DNA of 64,000 nucleotides from Maylandia zebra (taxonomy: Eukaryota; Chordata; Actinopteri; Cichliformes; Cichlidae): assembly GCF_041146795.1 (NCBI RefSeq), contig NC_135175.1, positions 36,348,669 to 36,412,668 of the forward strand, written 5' to 3'. How positions within the stretch are numbered: position 1 is the stretch's first letter; every line of letters begins with the position of its first letter. The notes beneath the pieces are model-generated. The model was not told where the DNA came from. It saw nothing but the letters and a program-made list of their open reading frames with translations, and searched no databases. Of this stretch, positions 33,424 to 44,546 are shown one piece after another. The position numbers were made by a program, and so were the translations under genes.

Positions 33424-33888
33424 CAGGAAAAAAAATTGTAAATGTAAAATAATAAAATAAATATTCTCCTGTAGCAATAACAAAGTTTAACATAAATTAT
33501 TCTGTAGCAATTACACAAGAATATCCAGTAATGTCCCCGCCTACAATTAAACACATTCACTTACTGAAAATCATCTTCTGTGGCAAACGGGTGCAAGCCT
33601 TTGACCACAAACTGAGTCACTGCTCGGTGACGTTCGTCTATCCAGGCCTGAAAGGAGACGCTGCCGGCAGACTGCAGCGAGAGCTGCCAGCATCTGAGCC
33701 AGACTCTGTCTCATCATGGTCACTAAATGCACAGTAATGGCAGGTTTGTAATAAGGCAGATCGCGCTAACATAATATGCACTGTTGTTGATTATTTACCT
33801 GCCGCATTAACGGGAGAGGACGTGCAAACGTTACCGCTGCTGCTGGGTTGAGATTCACGAGTCCGGAGCGGAATTAAGAACACGACAT

Positions 33889-34190
33889 TCATTTAAGGTC
33901 ATCGCGTGTTTTGTGAGCAAATGCTTTTGATATTCGTAGTGTTTCCTCCCTTAAATGAAATATCTGCTTTGCAAGTATTGCAAGTTGCCCTGTTGTCATC
34001 CGTTCTCGTAAAGTATAACCAAACGTTTGAGCGTTTGAGCCGCTTAGGCGCCGCGTTTCCTGCCAGGTAAATGACGCTCCGCAACGTGGTGACGTCATTC
34101 GGGGCGACTGGAATCGATAAGGGAATCGTTTGCAAAAATGGCAAACAATTCCAAGGAAGAGAAACAGTGGGAAACAGTTTTCGATACCCA
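33889..34190 (-). pseudogene. BED zinc-finger fragment of a hAT transposase
   Basis: The minus strand encodes KRSNVWLYFTRTDDN, ATCNTCKADIS and KGGNTTNIKS, the pattern of a BED finger (Trp-Tyr/Phe, CxxC, GGNTTN before the His pair). The expected HLxxxH end is damaged (KSICSQNTR). Adjacent upstream sequence with GATAAGGGAATCG resembles the 5' noncoding part of fish hAT elements. No catalytic domain is present. Confidence 0.7.
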
Positions 34191-34317
34191 TCCCTATTCC
34201 CAGGTGTGTCGAGCTGTAGCCGTGTAAAGGAGCGTTCAGGAGTATGGGGGCAATGGGCCAGACACCCCATATATAAGCTATATAAGCATTCAAAGCTTAT
34301 ATAACCTTTGCAAGAGC

Positions 34318-34445
34318 TTGGTCCGCATAACTGAGAATAACTCGGACCCATTCCCGGTGGGTGTTGGACTCTGCCAGGTCTGCCCTTGGTCACGGATTCT
34401 GTTCTCATCTCTGTGTTTTGTGGATGATGTGACTCTTTCCTTTTG
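34318..34445 (+). pseudogene. Rex3/RTE-like reverse transcriptase fragment
   Basis: The frame reads NNSDPFPVGVGLCQVCPWSRILF and soon FVDDVTL, recalling the RTE motifs VGLRQGCPLSP and FADDVVL with an internal deletion and substitutions in key Gly/Leu residues. Confidence 0.5.
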
Positions 34446-34479
34446 TGTGTGTGTTGCACTCTGGTTTCCCACAAATACA

Positions 34480-34905
34480 TTGACTACTGTTGTGCAAACT
34501 ACAAACTCTATAGAGTGCAATGCTACTTTAATGGCACACAGTCCTACTAGGCAGTCGCCATTGATCACTAAGTTACCTTATAACACTCAAGAATTGTCTT
34601 TGATATTAAACCACAAAAATTTCTTTTTAACCACAACATTAACTAGAAAAATAACACATGGTATAAAACCCGTTTCACAGAGTGCATAATACATTAAAGG
34701 CTCAGAGTTCAGCAGTCTCTCAGTGGTTTAGGTTAGCTTCACAACACACTATTCCACATTAGCCAAGTCCCCTAACATGTAGCCTTAACTCACAATTTAC
34801 ACACAATTCTCAAAAGAAACCACTTCCTTCCATTCTCAAATAAACAACATACTCTACTTGTAGGCTGTGCAATGTACATTCATTTTAATGCACATTTACT
34901 AACCC
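34480..34905. repeat. unclassified repeat, pair with 40540-40960
   Basis: Shared blocks in the same order and strand include TAGAGTGCA, CCTTATAACACT, GAGTGCATAATACATTAA and TATTCCACATTAGCCAAGTCC. Both copies are followed by LTR sequence of the gypsy D type (TAAAGA...CAACAGGAAGGTTTATTC), so the segment probably belongs to a larger LTR-associated unit. Confidence 0.7.
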
Positions 34906-35135
34906 GTGGTAAAGAGTAGAAGTGGCACACACATAGAGCTGGTGTTAGCTTCACAACAGGAAGGTTTATTCTTCCTTTGTGCTGCAAAACACTGCTGGAT
35001 ACCACCAGCATGCTGGAGGAGCGGCTATCTGCCACAACCGGTTGGGGTGAGAGGAGTGAGACAGGATAAAGACATGCTGTGGAAGACAGCCAGAGATTAA
35101 TAACAAGTATGATTCAATGCAGAGAGGTCGCTTCA
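34905..35135 (-). repeat. LTR scrap of gypsy D type joined to L2 3'-UTR scrap
   Basis: 34905-35030 matches the gypsy D LTR (ACAACAGGAAGGTTTATTCTTCC, then TGGATACCAC). 35040-35135 matches the L2-like LINE 3' UTR (GACAGGATAAAGACATGCTGTGG, TATGATTCAATGCAGAGAGG) also seen at 53430-53505. Confidence 0.7.
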
Positions 35136-36329
35136 CATGCCACTATGTCAAAGTAACTGAGGATCAAGCACAGAAAAACATGAAGGATTTTTTCCTGGCT
35201 TCATTTTTTTTTGTCTTTTACAGCACATAAGCACTTTGAAAATATGCTGCAGCAAATCAAAAATGGAAGAAAACCATGAATCACCACACGGATGTTTCCT
35301 GTGCAAAGATCGATGCTGCTGAAGTGAAGCAGGGCAAAGTTAAAGAGGTTTTATCAGAGACTGAAAAATGATCTTATGAAGTGAGACACAGAGTAGCGAG
35401 TTGCACCGCGTTTATTTTACAAGGAAACAAAAGCATGCACGGTGAGTGTCTATGCGAGTGCTAGTCAGAGCAATTCTGTGAAACTTCATTTATACTGATT
35501 ATTCAGTAATGAACTAAGAAATTAAGAAATCAATCTCCTTATGAATTATAAATTTTTTGATGGTGAAAGTTGAAGTTTTACATTAAATATATATATAACA
35601 ATTTGTATTTTTTTTCTCATTGCTCATCCGTGTTGGTATAAACGTCAAGTCAAAAATCAAATGGTGAAAGTGTTTTGGGGAAAAATTTTGAAAACTCAAG
35701 GTTAAGGTATTTTTTAGAGAACATTTTTAAAAATGCTGAGTTAAAGGCCCTCTTGAGTGCTTAAAAGAACAGGATCCGATAAACTGCATGTTTGAAATCA
35801 GTGAGTACTCACTGTATTTAAAGTACTTTAATCAAAGAAGATTATAAAAAGCAGAATAGTGAAGATTCTGTGGAACCACATGTGTTTAAAGCTTTTTGGG
35901 ATATTGTACTTCCCATAAAAGCACCAAAGTGGGGTAAATGTATGTCTTTGTTTGTAGTAGTTATTTGTTCTTTCCTCCTGTCTTTCTTCTTTTTGTCTTT
36001 GTCAAAAGAATTGCACAACCGGAAAAACCAGAACGCTGAGAGAACGTGAAGAAGAAGAAGAAGCAAGCATAAGTCTATTCAACAGTGTGCAACACCATGT
36101 GTGTGCCAAAGAGGGTAGCACAGCTATAATAGCACTGCAGGTCACTCCCCAGCGCTGGGTGGATGCAGGTGGAACTGATACTAGATATTAGAAGGAATAA
36201 ACTAAAAAAACAAGAACAATTAATTAATTCAAAAATAGAAAAAAATAGAAATATAATTTGAGGATTGTAAAAAAGTGATCAATTGATTGATTAACATAAA
36301 GACCAGAGTATTAAAGCATAGACAAACAC

Positions 36330-36534
36330 TGACAATTTTTATATCTTCTCCATTTTCACCCCAAGCACTTTCTTCTAAGCTCTTCAGTGCTTCCTAGCTG
36401 ACATCCACACACTCACCAGAGAGCAACTTGGGGTTAGTGTCTTGCCCAAGGACGCTTGGCATGCAGATCAAAACACCAACCCTCTGATGAGTAGATGACC
36501 TGCTCTACCTCCTGAACTACAGCTACCCCACAAA
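36330..36534 (-). repeat. second type of tRNA-derived SINE
   Basis: On the minus strand it starts TGGGGTAGCTGTAGTTCAGG followed by AGGTAGAGC (A box) and a decayed B box (GGTTGGTGTTTTGATC). CCTTGGGCAAGACACTAACCC then leads into the body. It differs from the SINE at 2407-2722 in body and tail. Confidence 0.7.
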
Positions 36535-37031
36535 CCCTTCACAGCCACCAAACAAGCTCCAACTCAACTCACAGCTCTCGCCCCTCATGATTTTGCTGAA
36601 TTATTTTAGTTGAATGTTTCTTAAAAAGTTGGCATTGTGTCCTTTTTTCAGAAGAAGGAGGGAGGACAACAACTACTGATGTACTACATTTAAAGCCTGG
36701 ATCATTAGTAATAGAGACTGTGAGACATACAAATATGAAAACGTAAAACACAGACTTACACTAAATGCAAAACAAAAAAACAACAACATCGATGCATAAT
36801 CTTTTCTTATTTAGAAAGACTCAATATACAAGATAAGATTTTTTTACTCTTCAGTTTTTCATTTGAAATACAGAATAGGAATAGGAAGGTCTTAGAAATG
36901 CGTGTGGTGGAGAGGGGAGCTGTGTGATTGTAGCAGAATGGTTTAAGCCTGCTTTCAATAAGCAACAATAAGCATGCCTGTTTTGAATATGCTAACCTAT
37001 TACTAGCAGGGACTCTGTGTATATGTCCTTC

Positions 37032-37100
37032 ACTGTCCACTTTTAAATCACGTCTTAAAACCCATTTCTATTCTTTGGCCTTTATCCTCAGTGAGACTTA
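37032..37100 (+). pseudogene. L2-like LINE 3' end, part before the Tc1 insertion
   Basis: The frame STFKSRLKTHFYSLAFIL is the usual C-terminus of fish L2-type ORF2. The sequence continues after the Tc1/mariner at 39112. Confidence 0.6.
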
Positions 37101-37334
37101 CAGGGAGTGCAGAATTATTAGGCAAGTTGTATTTTTGAGGAATAATTTTATTATTGAACAACAACCATGTTCTCAATGAACCCAAAAAACTCATTAATAT
37201 CAAAGCTGAATGTTTTTGGAAGTAGTTTTTAGTTTGTTTTTAGTTTTAGCTATTTTAGGGGGATATCTGTGTGTGCAGGTGACTATTACTGTGCAGAATT
37301 ATTAGGCAACTTAACAAAAAACAAATATATACCC

Positions 37335-37790
37335 CCTCCCTTTCCAAACGCCTTCGATGCTTGTGCCCTACCGGGGAAGATGGCAATTGACTGGACCAGC
37401 GCAGACATGCTGCAGGACCGGATGCGCTGTCTACACCGGCTCTCTCTTACCCTTTACCCGCCCCTGTTGCTTGTCTTGTGTTTCTATGGTGTATTGATAG
37501 TCATGTGCTTTTTGTGCTGAGGTGTTTTTTCTGTTATCAAACTGTTCTCCCACTAGGAGCTCAGTCTGAGTGGAGTTTTTTTTCTCCTCCTCTTACCTCA
37601 TGTTATGTATTTTCGTTGTTTTTTTCCTATCAGCCTACCTTTCTGACATGTCTGCCCAATATGATGTTTGTGTAAAGTTGGTCAGAAGGTTCCTTTGTAA
37701 GTGCGCATTCGCCATTAGAGTGCTGCCTGCTGTAACCCTAATTTCCTTCGGGATTAATAAAGTATTCTGATTCTGATTCTGATTTCAATT
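37335..37790 (+). repeat. LINE-tailed non-autonomous element inside the Tc1/mariner
   Basis: No reverse transcriptase is coded. The 3' end, CCTTCGGGATTAATAAAGTATTCTG with (ATTCTG)n, equals the tail of the Rex1-like LINE at 14862. A small hairpin (CC-TTC-GG) precedes AATAAAG. It was probably mobilised by that LINE's enzyme. Confidence 0.65.
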
Positions 37791-37875
37791 ATTTATTTTT
37801 ACCAGTGAAACCAATACAACATCTCCACATTCACAAATATACATTTCTGACATTCAAAAACAAAACAAAAACAAA

Positions 37876-38891
37876 TCAGCGACCAATATAGCCACCTTTC
37901 TTTGCAAGGACACTCAAAAGCCTGCCATCCATGGATTCTGTCAGTGTTTTGATCTGTTCACCATCAACATTGCGTGCAGCAGCAACCACAGCCTCCCAGA
38001 CACTGTTCAGAGAGGTGTACTGTTTTCCCTCCTTGTACATCTCACATTTGATGATGGACCACAGGTTCTCAATGGGGTTCAGATCAGGTGAACAAGGAGG
38101 CCATGTCATTAGTTTTTCTTCTTTTATACCCTTTCTTGCAGCCACGCTGTGGAGTACTTGGACGCGTGTGATGGAGCATTGTCCTGCATGAAAATCATGT
38201 TTTTCTTGAAGGATGCAGACTTCTTCCTGTACCACTGCTTGAAGAAGGTGTCTTCCAGAAACTGGCAGTAGGACTGGGAGTTGAGCTTGACTCCATCCTC
38301 AACCCGAAAAGGCCCCACAAGCTCATCTTTGATGATACCAGCCCAAACCAGTACTCCACCTCCACCTTGCTGGCGTCTGAGTCGGACTGGAGCTCTCTGC
38401 CCTTTACCAATCCAGCCACGGGCCCATCCATCTGGCCCATCAAGACTCACTCTCATTTCATCAGTCCATAAAACCTTAGAAAAACCAGTCTTGAGATATT
38501 TCTTGGCCCAGTCTTGACGTTTCAGCTTGTGTGTCTTGTTCAGTGGTGGTCGTCTTTCAGCCTTTCTTACCTTGGCCATGTCTCTGAGTATTGCACACCT
38601 TGTGCTTTTGGGCACTCCAGTGATGTTGCAGCTCTGAAATATGGCCAAACTGGTGGCAAGTGGCATCTTGGCAGCTGCACGCTTGACTTTTCTCAGTTCA
38701 TGGGCAGTTATTTTGCACCTTGGTTTTTCCACACGCTTCTTGCGACCCTGTTGACTATTTTGAATGAAACGCTTGATTGTTCGATGATCACGCTTCAGAA
38801 GCTTTGCAATTTTGAGACTGCTGCATCCCTCTGCAAGATATCTCACTGTTTTTGACTTTTCTGAGCCTGTCAAGTCCTTCTTTTGACCCAT
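37876..38891 (-). pseudogene. Tc1-like transposase with one frameshift
   Basis: The protein starts MGQKKDLTGSEKSKTV with a helix-turn-helix (LKIAKLLKRDHRTIKRFI), a second DNA-binding helix region (RKVKRAAAKMPLATS), then the DDE catalytic core: VLWTDEMRVSL (first Asp), IFMQDNAPSHAS (second Asp), and PPCSPDLNPIENLW (Glu, about 34-35 residues on). Normal length for the family is ~340 aa. The frame shifts once near 38130, between TAWLQERV and GIKEEKLMTW, so the copy is not functional as read. A single-base difference would suffice; sequencing error cannot be excluded. Such enzymes cut and paste the element in the nucleus. Confidence 0.9.
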
Positions 38892-39111
38892 TTTGCCAAA
38901 GGAAAGGACATTGCCTAATAATTATGCACACCTGATATAGGGTGTTGATGTCATTAGACCACACCCCTTCTCATTACAGAGATGCACATCACCTAATATG
39001 CTTAATTGGTAGTAGGCTTTCGAGCCTATACAGCTTGGAGTAAGACAACATGCATGAAGAGGATGATGTGGACAAAATACTCATTTGCCTAATAATTCTG
39101 CACTCCCTGTA

Positions 39112-39275
39112 GTTTCTCTTTTAATTGAATTAGTTATTTAATAAATTATTTTACTTTTCTTTTATTTGGTTTTTATTTATATCTCATGTAATTTTATTTT
39201 ATAGTTCCAGTGTGCAGCACTTTGTGTCAGCTGTGGTTGTTTTAAAGTGCTTTATAAATAAAGGTGAAGATGATG
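39112..39275 (+). repeat. L2-like LINE 3' end, part after the Tc1 insertion
   Basis: AT-rich 3' UTR ending GTGCTTTATAAATAAAGGTGAAGATGATGATG, an L2-type terminus with a short repeat tail. Confidence 0.55.
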
Positions 39276-40134
39276 ATGTAAGGAGGCTCTGTCACCTGCC
39301 TCTCAATGTTCATTGACGGTTGAATTGCGTCTGTTGTTGCTCGCTGTTTGGTCGGCTTTATGTGAACAGGTGCTTTGATGTGGTATGTATGTGGTGCCTG
39401 TTGCACAGAAGTTGTGGATGTTTTGCTTAATCTGACTTGGTTGTCTACTTAAAGGCCTTTTGCTGTGGCATCTCCTGTTGCTGTTGGGCTGGGAAACTTA
39501 CCACTCCCTTCCTGGCATGCACAATACAATAGAAGAGGTATGTATCGCGTTGTTCGCAGTATTGTTAGCTTTGGGCCTAAACTATTCTGACGTGGGCTCT
39601 TTGCAGGGTAGAAATCACTGGCATGTGATGCTGGGTCGGGAAAAGCTCATCTCATGTCTAAGTAGAGCAGCCTAGCAGGCCAGCTATGTATAAGCTGCCC
39701 TTGTCCTATTTGCCGCTCTGCAGGATACAATGCTGCTTTGCTTTTGTTTTGTTTTATTTCTTTTCATGTTATTTTTTGTTTGTTCCTCGTTGTGGTGTTT
39801 TATTTGATAGATTGATGTTTATTTGATGAAGCACTGTTTAATGTTTGTAATTTTTTTTGTTCTGAATGGTTGCTTGATTAGTTGGTAAAGGATATTGTTT
39901 GTGTAGAATTTAAAGTATAAGTTAATCCTTTTTTGTGCGTGTACAACACTTCTGAGTTCATCCCCTTTGCTTTTGTTTGTGTCCAGCACGAGAGCTGACG
40001 GTGGTGGAGGGTCTTTTGGGTGACTGTTCCTCTGTGTGTGGTTGTTTCCAGGTTCTCTTTACAATTGCATGTGTTGCCTCCCTAAGATGATGACCAGAGG
40101 GGCAACTGGTTTCCTGTTCAACAACGTGTGGCGC

Positions 40135-40210
40135 TGTGATAAAGAATAGAAAAAGGGACACACGTTGAGCTGATGTCAGTTTCACAACAGGAAGGTTTAT
40201 TCTTCACAAC
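40135..40210 (-). repeat. truncated gypsy D-type LTR
   Basis: From TGTGATAAAGAATAG to GGTTTATTCTTC it matches 40961-41035, then diverges. It marks the far side of the 40211-40960 repeat segment. Confidence 0.65.
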
Positions 40211-40539
40211 AGCTTAGAACAGCTTCAGGTATCACCATACTAACTGCAAAGAAATGGCCTTGTGTTTCAGTCCAGTTCACCATACATGGCCACAGTTCCC
40301 TGAGCTAGAGACTGTATAAATCTCTCAATACAACTTTGACAAAACATAAACAAAATATTGCTTAAATCCATTGATAATATCAGATCTACAATGTATCACA
40401 ATAAACACATTTGTTTTACAAAGATAAACAAAACACAATAGTGTACTCTGTACTTCATTTTTAACTACATTTACAAACATCATGTCTTTGACATAAAACA
40501 AACATATTTACTGTTCTTATACAACCTACAACTATATAG

Positions 40540-40960
40540 AGTGCAGTGCTCCTTTAACAGCGTTCACTACTACTGTGCAGCCAGCAGTGATCAAACAGTT
40601 TCCTTATAACACTTTATAAATGTCTTTGTATTAAACCACAAACTTGTTCTTGTAACCACAAGATCAACCAGAAGAATAAAACATAGTATGAAGCCCATTT
40701 ATCAGAGTGCATAATACATTAAGAGTTCACAGTCCAGAAGTCTCCCACAGGTCAGATTAGCTTCCCCACACACACTCAGTATTCCACATTAGCCAAGTCC
40801 GCTAGCATTAGCATCACTTAGCCTGCAGCCTTAACCCACAATTCAGACACAACTCAGAATGAATCCATTTCTTTAGCGAGTTGCGCTCATTACCCACATA
40901 AACAACATCGTCCGTTTGTAAGGTCTGCAGTATACATTCATTAAAATGCATTTACTAACC
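40540..40960. repeat. unclassified repeat, pair with 34480-34905
   Basis: See the paired entry for shared blocks. Here it lies directly beside the 3' LTR of gypsy D, between it and a truncated LTR copy. Confidence 0.7.
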
Positions 40961-41220
40961 TGTGATAAAGAATAGGAAAAGGGACACACGTTGAGCTGAT
41001 GTCAGTGTCACAACAGGAAGGTTTATTCTTCCTCTGTGCCCCAAAACGCTACTCGATACCACTGCGCGTAATGCGCCCTCTAGCGGCTGGATGTAGAATA
41101 GCATTTTAAATGACAGGTACAAAAATACAATCACAACAAAACACAACAACAACTGGGCTGTTTTCCCCAGTTTAATTCTGATACTAGATTTTACTAGAAA
41201 GCTATTTTCAACTCTCTACA
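40961..41220 (-). repeat. 3' LTR of gypsy D, 260 bp
   Basis: It follows the purine tract AAGTGGGGGAGAG and runs TGTAGAGAGTTG...CTTTATCACA on the minus strand. AGAATAAACCTTCC near 41020 provides the polyadenylation signal. Confidence 0.75.
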
Positions 41221-41276
41221 CTCTCCCCCACTTAAAAGAATGTCTCCTGACATTTGTTTCTTCATGTGTGGACCCA

Positions 41277-42300
41277 TCAGTGTATGAGTGTGCAGTCATT
41301 GTGGTAGTATGGCTGAGAATAGATGGGGTGAAAGAATGATGGGACGCTGTGTGTCCACATCCAGGGTTGGCTAGCTGAAAGGGTGTTCATATCTGCCCTC
41401 CAGTGACAGTATGATGGCTGACCCAGTGCATTGTACGTGAGTCTTTCTGCTGGTCTCCCCCTCCTCTGTGATCTCCTTACAAAGTCATTTTCTCTATTTT
41501 CTCCATCCATTTCCTCCATGTCTTTTTCTGCTAACTCCTCGGTCTCCACAACATCTTGTTCTCCCCCATATTCTGGCCTGTCAAGAGGACAGAACTCTCT
41601 TGCTGCTGCACGTAGCTTGGGCTGACTTTGAGAATCCTGCTTTGGAATGACAGTTTCCTGTTGCTGAGGGTGCTCCTGTTGAATAGCAGGTCCTTGTTGT
41701 TGAGTGTTCACGAGTCTGTAGCATGGAATCTTCCTCCGGAGGTCATGGTGGTAGGTATAACTATCTTCCTCATCCGAGCTACTGGTCGCCGTTTCGTTGA
41801 CATCTCTTTCAGGTTGTCTTTGCCTTTTTGCTTTTGTCTTTTCTTCCACAGGAAGTTCTTCCTCAAAAGGTAAGTCGTTTACTGGTAGTAGGAGGTTTCT
41901 ATGAAGAACCCACATGGCTTTACTACCTCTTTCTGGCTGTACCTTATAGACTGGTCCATCTCCCAATCTCTCCACCACGCGATGTACTACCTTCTCCCAA
42001 TAGGCGCGCAGTTTTCCTGGCCCTCCTCTCTCTGACAAACTTTTCACCAGTACTCTGTCACCTGGCTGGAGAGTGATACCTCTTACATGTCTGTCATACT
42101 GCTTTTTGCTTTTGGCTGAGGACTGTCGGCTATTATTTGCAGCTATTTGGTAAGCGACTCGCATCCTCTCGGCCCACTTTTGGACAAACGTTTGGTGGTT
42201 TTGTGCCTCAGTGTCTTTCCCTTGGTGAAAAAGTAGGTCAACTGGTAGCCGTGGAGCCCTGCCATACAAGAGAAAAAATGGAGAGTACCTGTTGCGTCAT
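41277..42300 (-). pseudogene. gypsy D integrase C-terminal tail
   Basis: 330 codons in another frame continue integrase after the frameshift: [16 protein letters not shown], then [21 protein letters not shown], the GPY/F-like module ([12 protein letters not shown]), an acidic SSSDEEDSY stretch, a Gln-rich zone and a basic RRSQRRGRP patch. Length and order match the C-terminal end of this gypsy type. It ends just before the purine tract. Confidence 0.8.
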
Positions 42301-44546
42301 GTCTTGTGCAATTATAGGCATGCACGATCTGCGGCAGGTGATCTTTCCATTCACTCTTTTTCTCTTCTTGTAGGGTGCGCAGCATTTGGAGAAGTGTGCG
42401 ATTTAATCGCTCCACTGGATTGCACTGAGGATGATAAGGAGTGGTGCGTGAGTGTGCAATTCCTGATAGTTGTTGCAGTCTTTGGAACAGGCTGTTTTCA
42501 AACTCACCTCCTTGGTCGTGATGCAACTTCTCTGGATACCCAAAGCGAGGAATAAAGTCCTGAAATATCTTTTCAGCAGCTGTCTTTCCTGATTTGTTTC
42601 TCGTTGGGTATGCCTGCGCAAAGCGCGTGAAGTGATCAACGAGGACAAGGATATACTCATATCCTCCTTTGCTTGGCTCCAAGTGCAAATAGTCAATAGA
42701 GACCAACTCAAAAGGTGCACTGGTGGTGAGGGATCCCATTGGAGCTCTCTGCTGGATGTTGGGGTGCTTCTGTTTAATACACTGGCATTTTTTTGTCACG
42801 TATTCTTCCACATCTTGCTGCATGTACGGCCAATAGAACCGTTCTCGGGCCAGATGGATCACCTTTTCAGAACCTACATGCCCCATGTCGTCATGTAAGC
42901 TTTTTAGTACCACTGATTTGAGCTGTTCAGGGAGGACAAGTTGTCGGTTTTGGTTTGTTTTTCGGTACAGTAGTCCATTTTCTACTTCTAACTTGTTCCA
43001 CTCATAGAGCAGTCTCCTTGTCTGTTTAGACATTGTTTTTTTTTCTTTTTCATTTGGAGTCCAAGCTCTCAGTTTCAAAGACATAACTTCTTTAATAGCT
43101 GGATCTGCTTTTTGTGCAGCTCTAATATCTCTGGGAATGATGCCTGAAACGCTATTGTGTGGTACAGCATTTCCATCATCACCATTTAGTTGCAATGCAG
43201 CCACCCAGGGAACATCATCGTTTTGTACCATTTTTGTCCCCTGCCACACAGCAGAGACCACCTCCGGTGACACTGTCTCTGTATGGTCACTCATCTGCTG
43301 CTGCAGGTTCACGGGATACCTGGACAACATATCGGCATCAGCGTTCCTCTTTCCTGGTCTATACTTAATGTCAAAATGGAAATCCGCCAACTCCCCAACC
43401 CATCTGTGACCCACAGCATTTAGTCTTGCTGAACTCAGGATGTAGGTCAAGGGGTTATTATCGGTATAGACTGTGAAAGTTGGTGCATAATACAGGTAAT
43501 CCCGGAACTTGTCGCAAATAGCCCATTTAAGTGCCAGGAACTCAAGTTTGCCCGAGTGCAGATGATAGTTCCTCTCTGCAGGTGTTAAGGTCCTGGAGCT
43601 GTACCCAATAACACGCAGTTTGTTGTGTTGGCGTTGGTATAATACAGCTCCCAGACCTTCATTTGAGGCGTCCGTGTGTAACACAAATGGAAGATCAAAA
43701 TCTGGGTAGGCCAGGATGGGGGGGTTTGTCAACATGTCCACCAACCTGGACACCACGTTCTGATGTTCAGTAGTCCAAGTGACAGGTGAGCGAGAGGGAA
43801 GTTGCCCCTTGTTCCCTTTGGTCGCTGGACTTTTTCCCTTAACAGTCTGAGGCTTGATGGCATGACCTGTCTCAGCTGGGCTTTGGAGAATTTCAAACAA
43901 GGGCCTTGCCAGTCGTGAAAAGTCTTGGAAAAAGGATCTGTAGTAGCTGAGAAATCCAAGCAATGTCCGGACCTCTCCAACTGTGCGAGGCTTCTTGTCT
44001 TTCAGGGCTAGAACTGCTTCCAAATCCTTTGGATCGATCTGAATCCCTTCTCCTGACACCACTCGCCCGATGTACCAAATTTGTCTCTTAAAGAGCTCAC
44101 ATTTGGCTGGGCGAAGCTTAATGCCGTGTTGTCGCATCCGGTGGAACACTTGTCTTAGATGGTCTACATGTTCGTCAAACGTTTTGGAATAGCAAAGGAC
44201 ATCATCCAAATACGGTACGCAACACTCGTCTCTGATGCCATCTAACACTCCCTCCATGCACCTCTGAAAGGCAGCTGGTGCATTCGTCAGTCCAAAGGGT
44301 ATTCGTACCCATTCGTAGAGTCCCCAGGGTGTGCTAAAGGCAGTTAGATGTCTTGACTCCTCACTCACAAACCCTTGATGGTACGCACTCCCTTGGTCCA
44401 AGATGGAGAACCATGAATTGCCTCCTAGGCTGTCCAACAAATCCTGGATCCGTGGGAGTGGATGGCGATCTGGGACGGTTTTGCGGTTAAGCTCACGGAA
44501 GTCAACACACAGGCGAAGACTGTTGTCTTTTTTTCGCACACACACT
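42143..44546 (-). pseudogene. gypsy D reverse transcriptase-RNase H-integrase
   Basis: The element part of this frame is continuous for ~800 codons. [47 protein letters not shown], catalytic [11 protein letters not shown]. RNase [29 protein letters not shown]2C2: [12 protein letters not shown] with the Cys pair [10 protein letters not shown], where the usual CxxC spacing is changed. Integrase: [38 protein letters not shown] (DDE visible). The open frame extends a further ~286 codons upstream into unrelated repeat DNA, which is not part of the element. The frame is lost near 42290 before the end of integrase. Confidence 0.85.

Larger units (their letters stand above)
37101..39109 (-). mobile_element. 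Tc1/mariner transposon, both ends present, carrying a nested insert
   Basis: CAGGGAGTGCAGAATTATTAGG at the left is mirrored by CCTAATAATTCTGCACTCCCTG at the right. TA dinucleotides flank both ends, the Tc1/mariner target duplication. A subterminal copy of the GTGCAGAATTATTAGGCAA motif is at about 37291-37309. The element is ~2.0 kb, of which ~455 bp (37335-37790) is a later LINE-tailed insertion. It interrupts an L2-like LINE end. Confidence 0.93.
40961..44546 (-). mobile_element. Ty3/gypsy LTR retrotransposon D (gag side missing)
   Basis: Minus-strand order is RT, RNase H, H2C2, integrase, a long C-terminal tail, purine tract and 3' LTR. The 5' side is cut within the first RT motif at 44547, where a TGTCACGG-starting repeat-rich segment begins. 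One frameshift near 42290 splits integrase from its C-terminal part. Confidence 0.85.
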
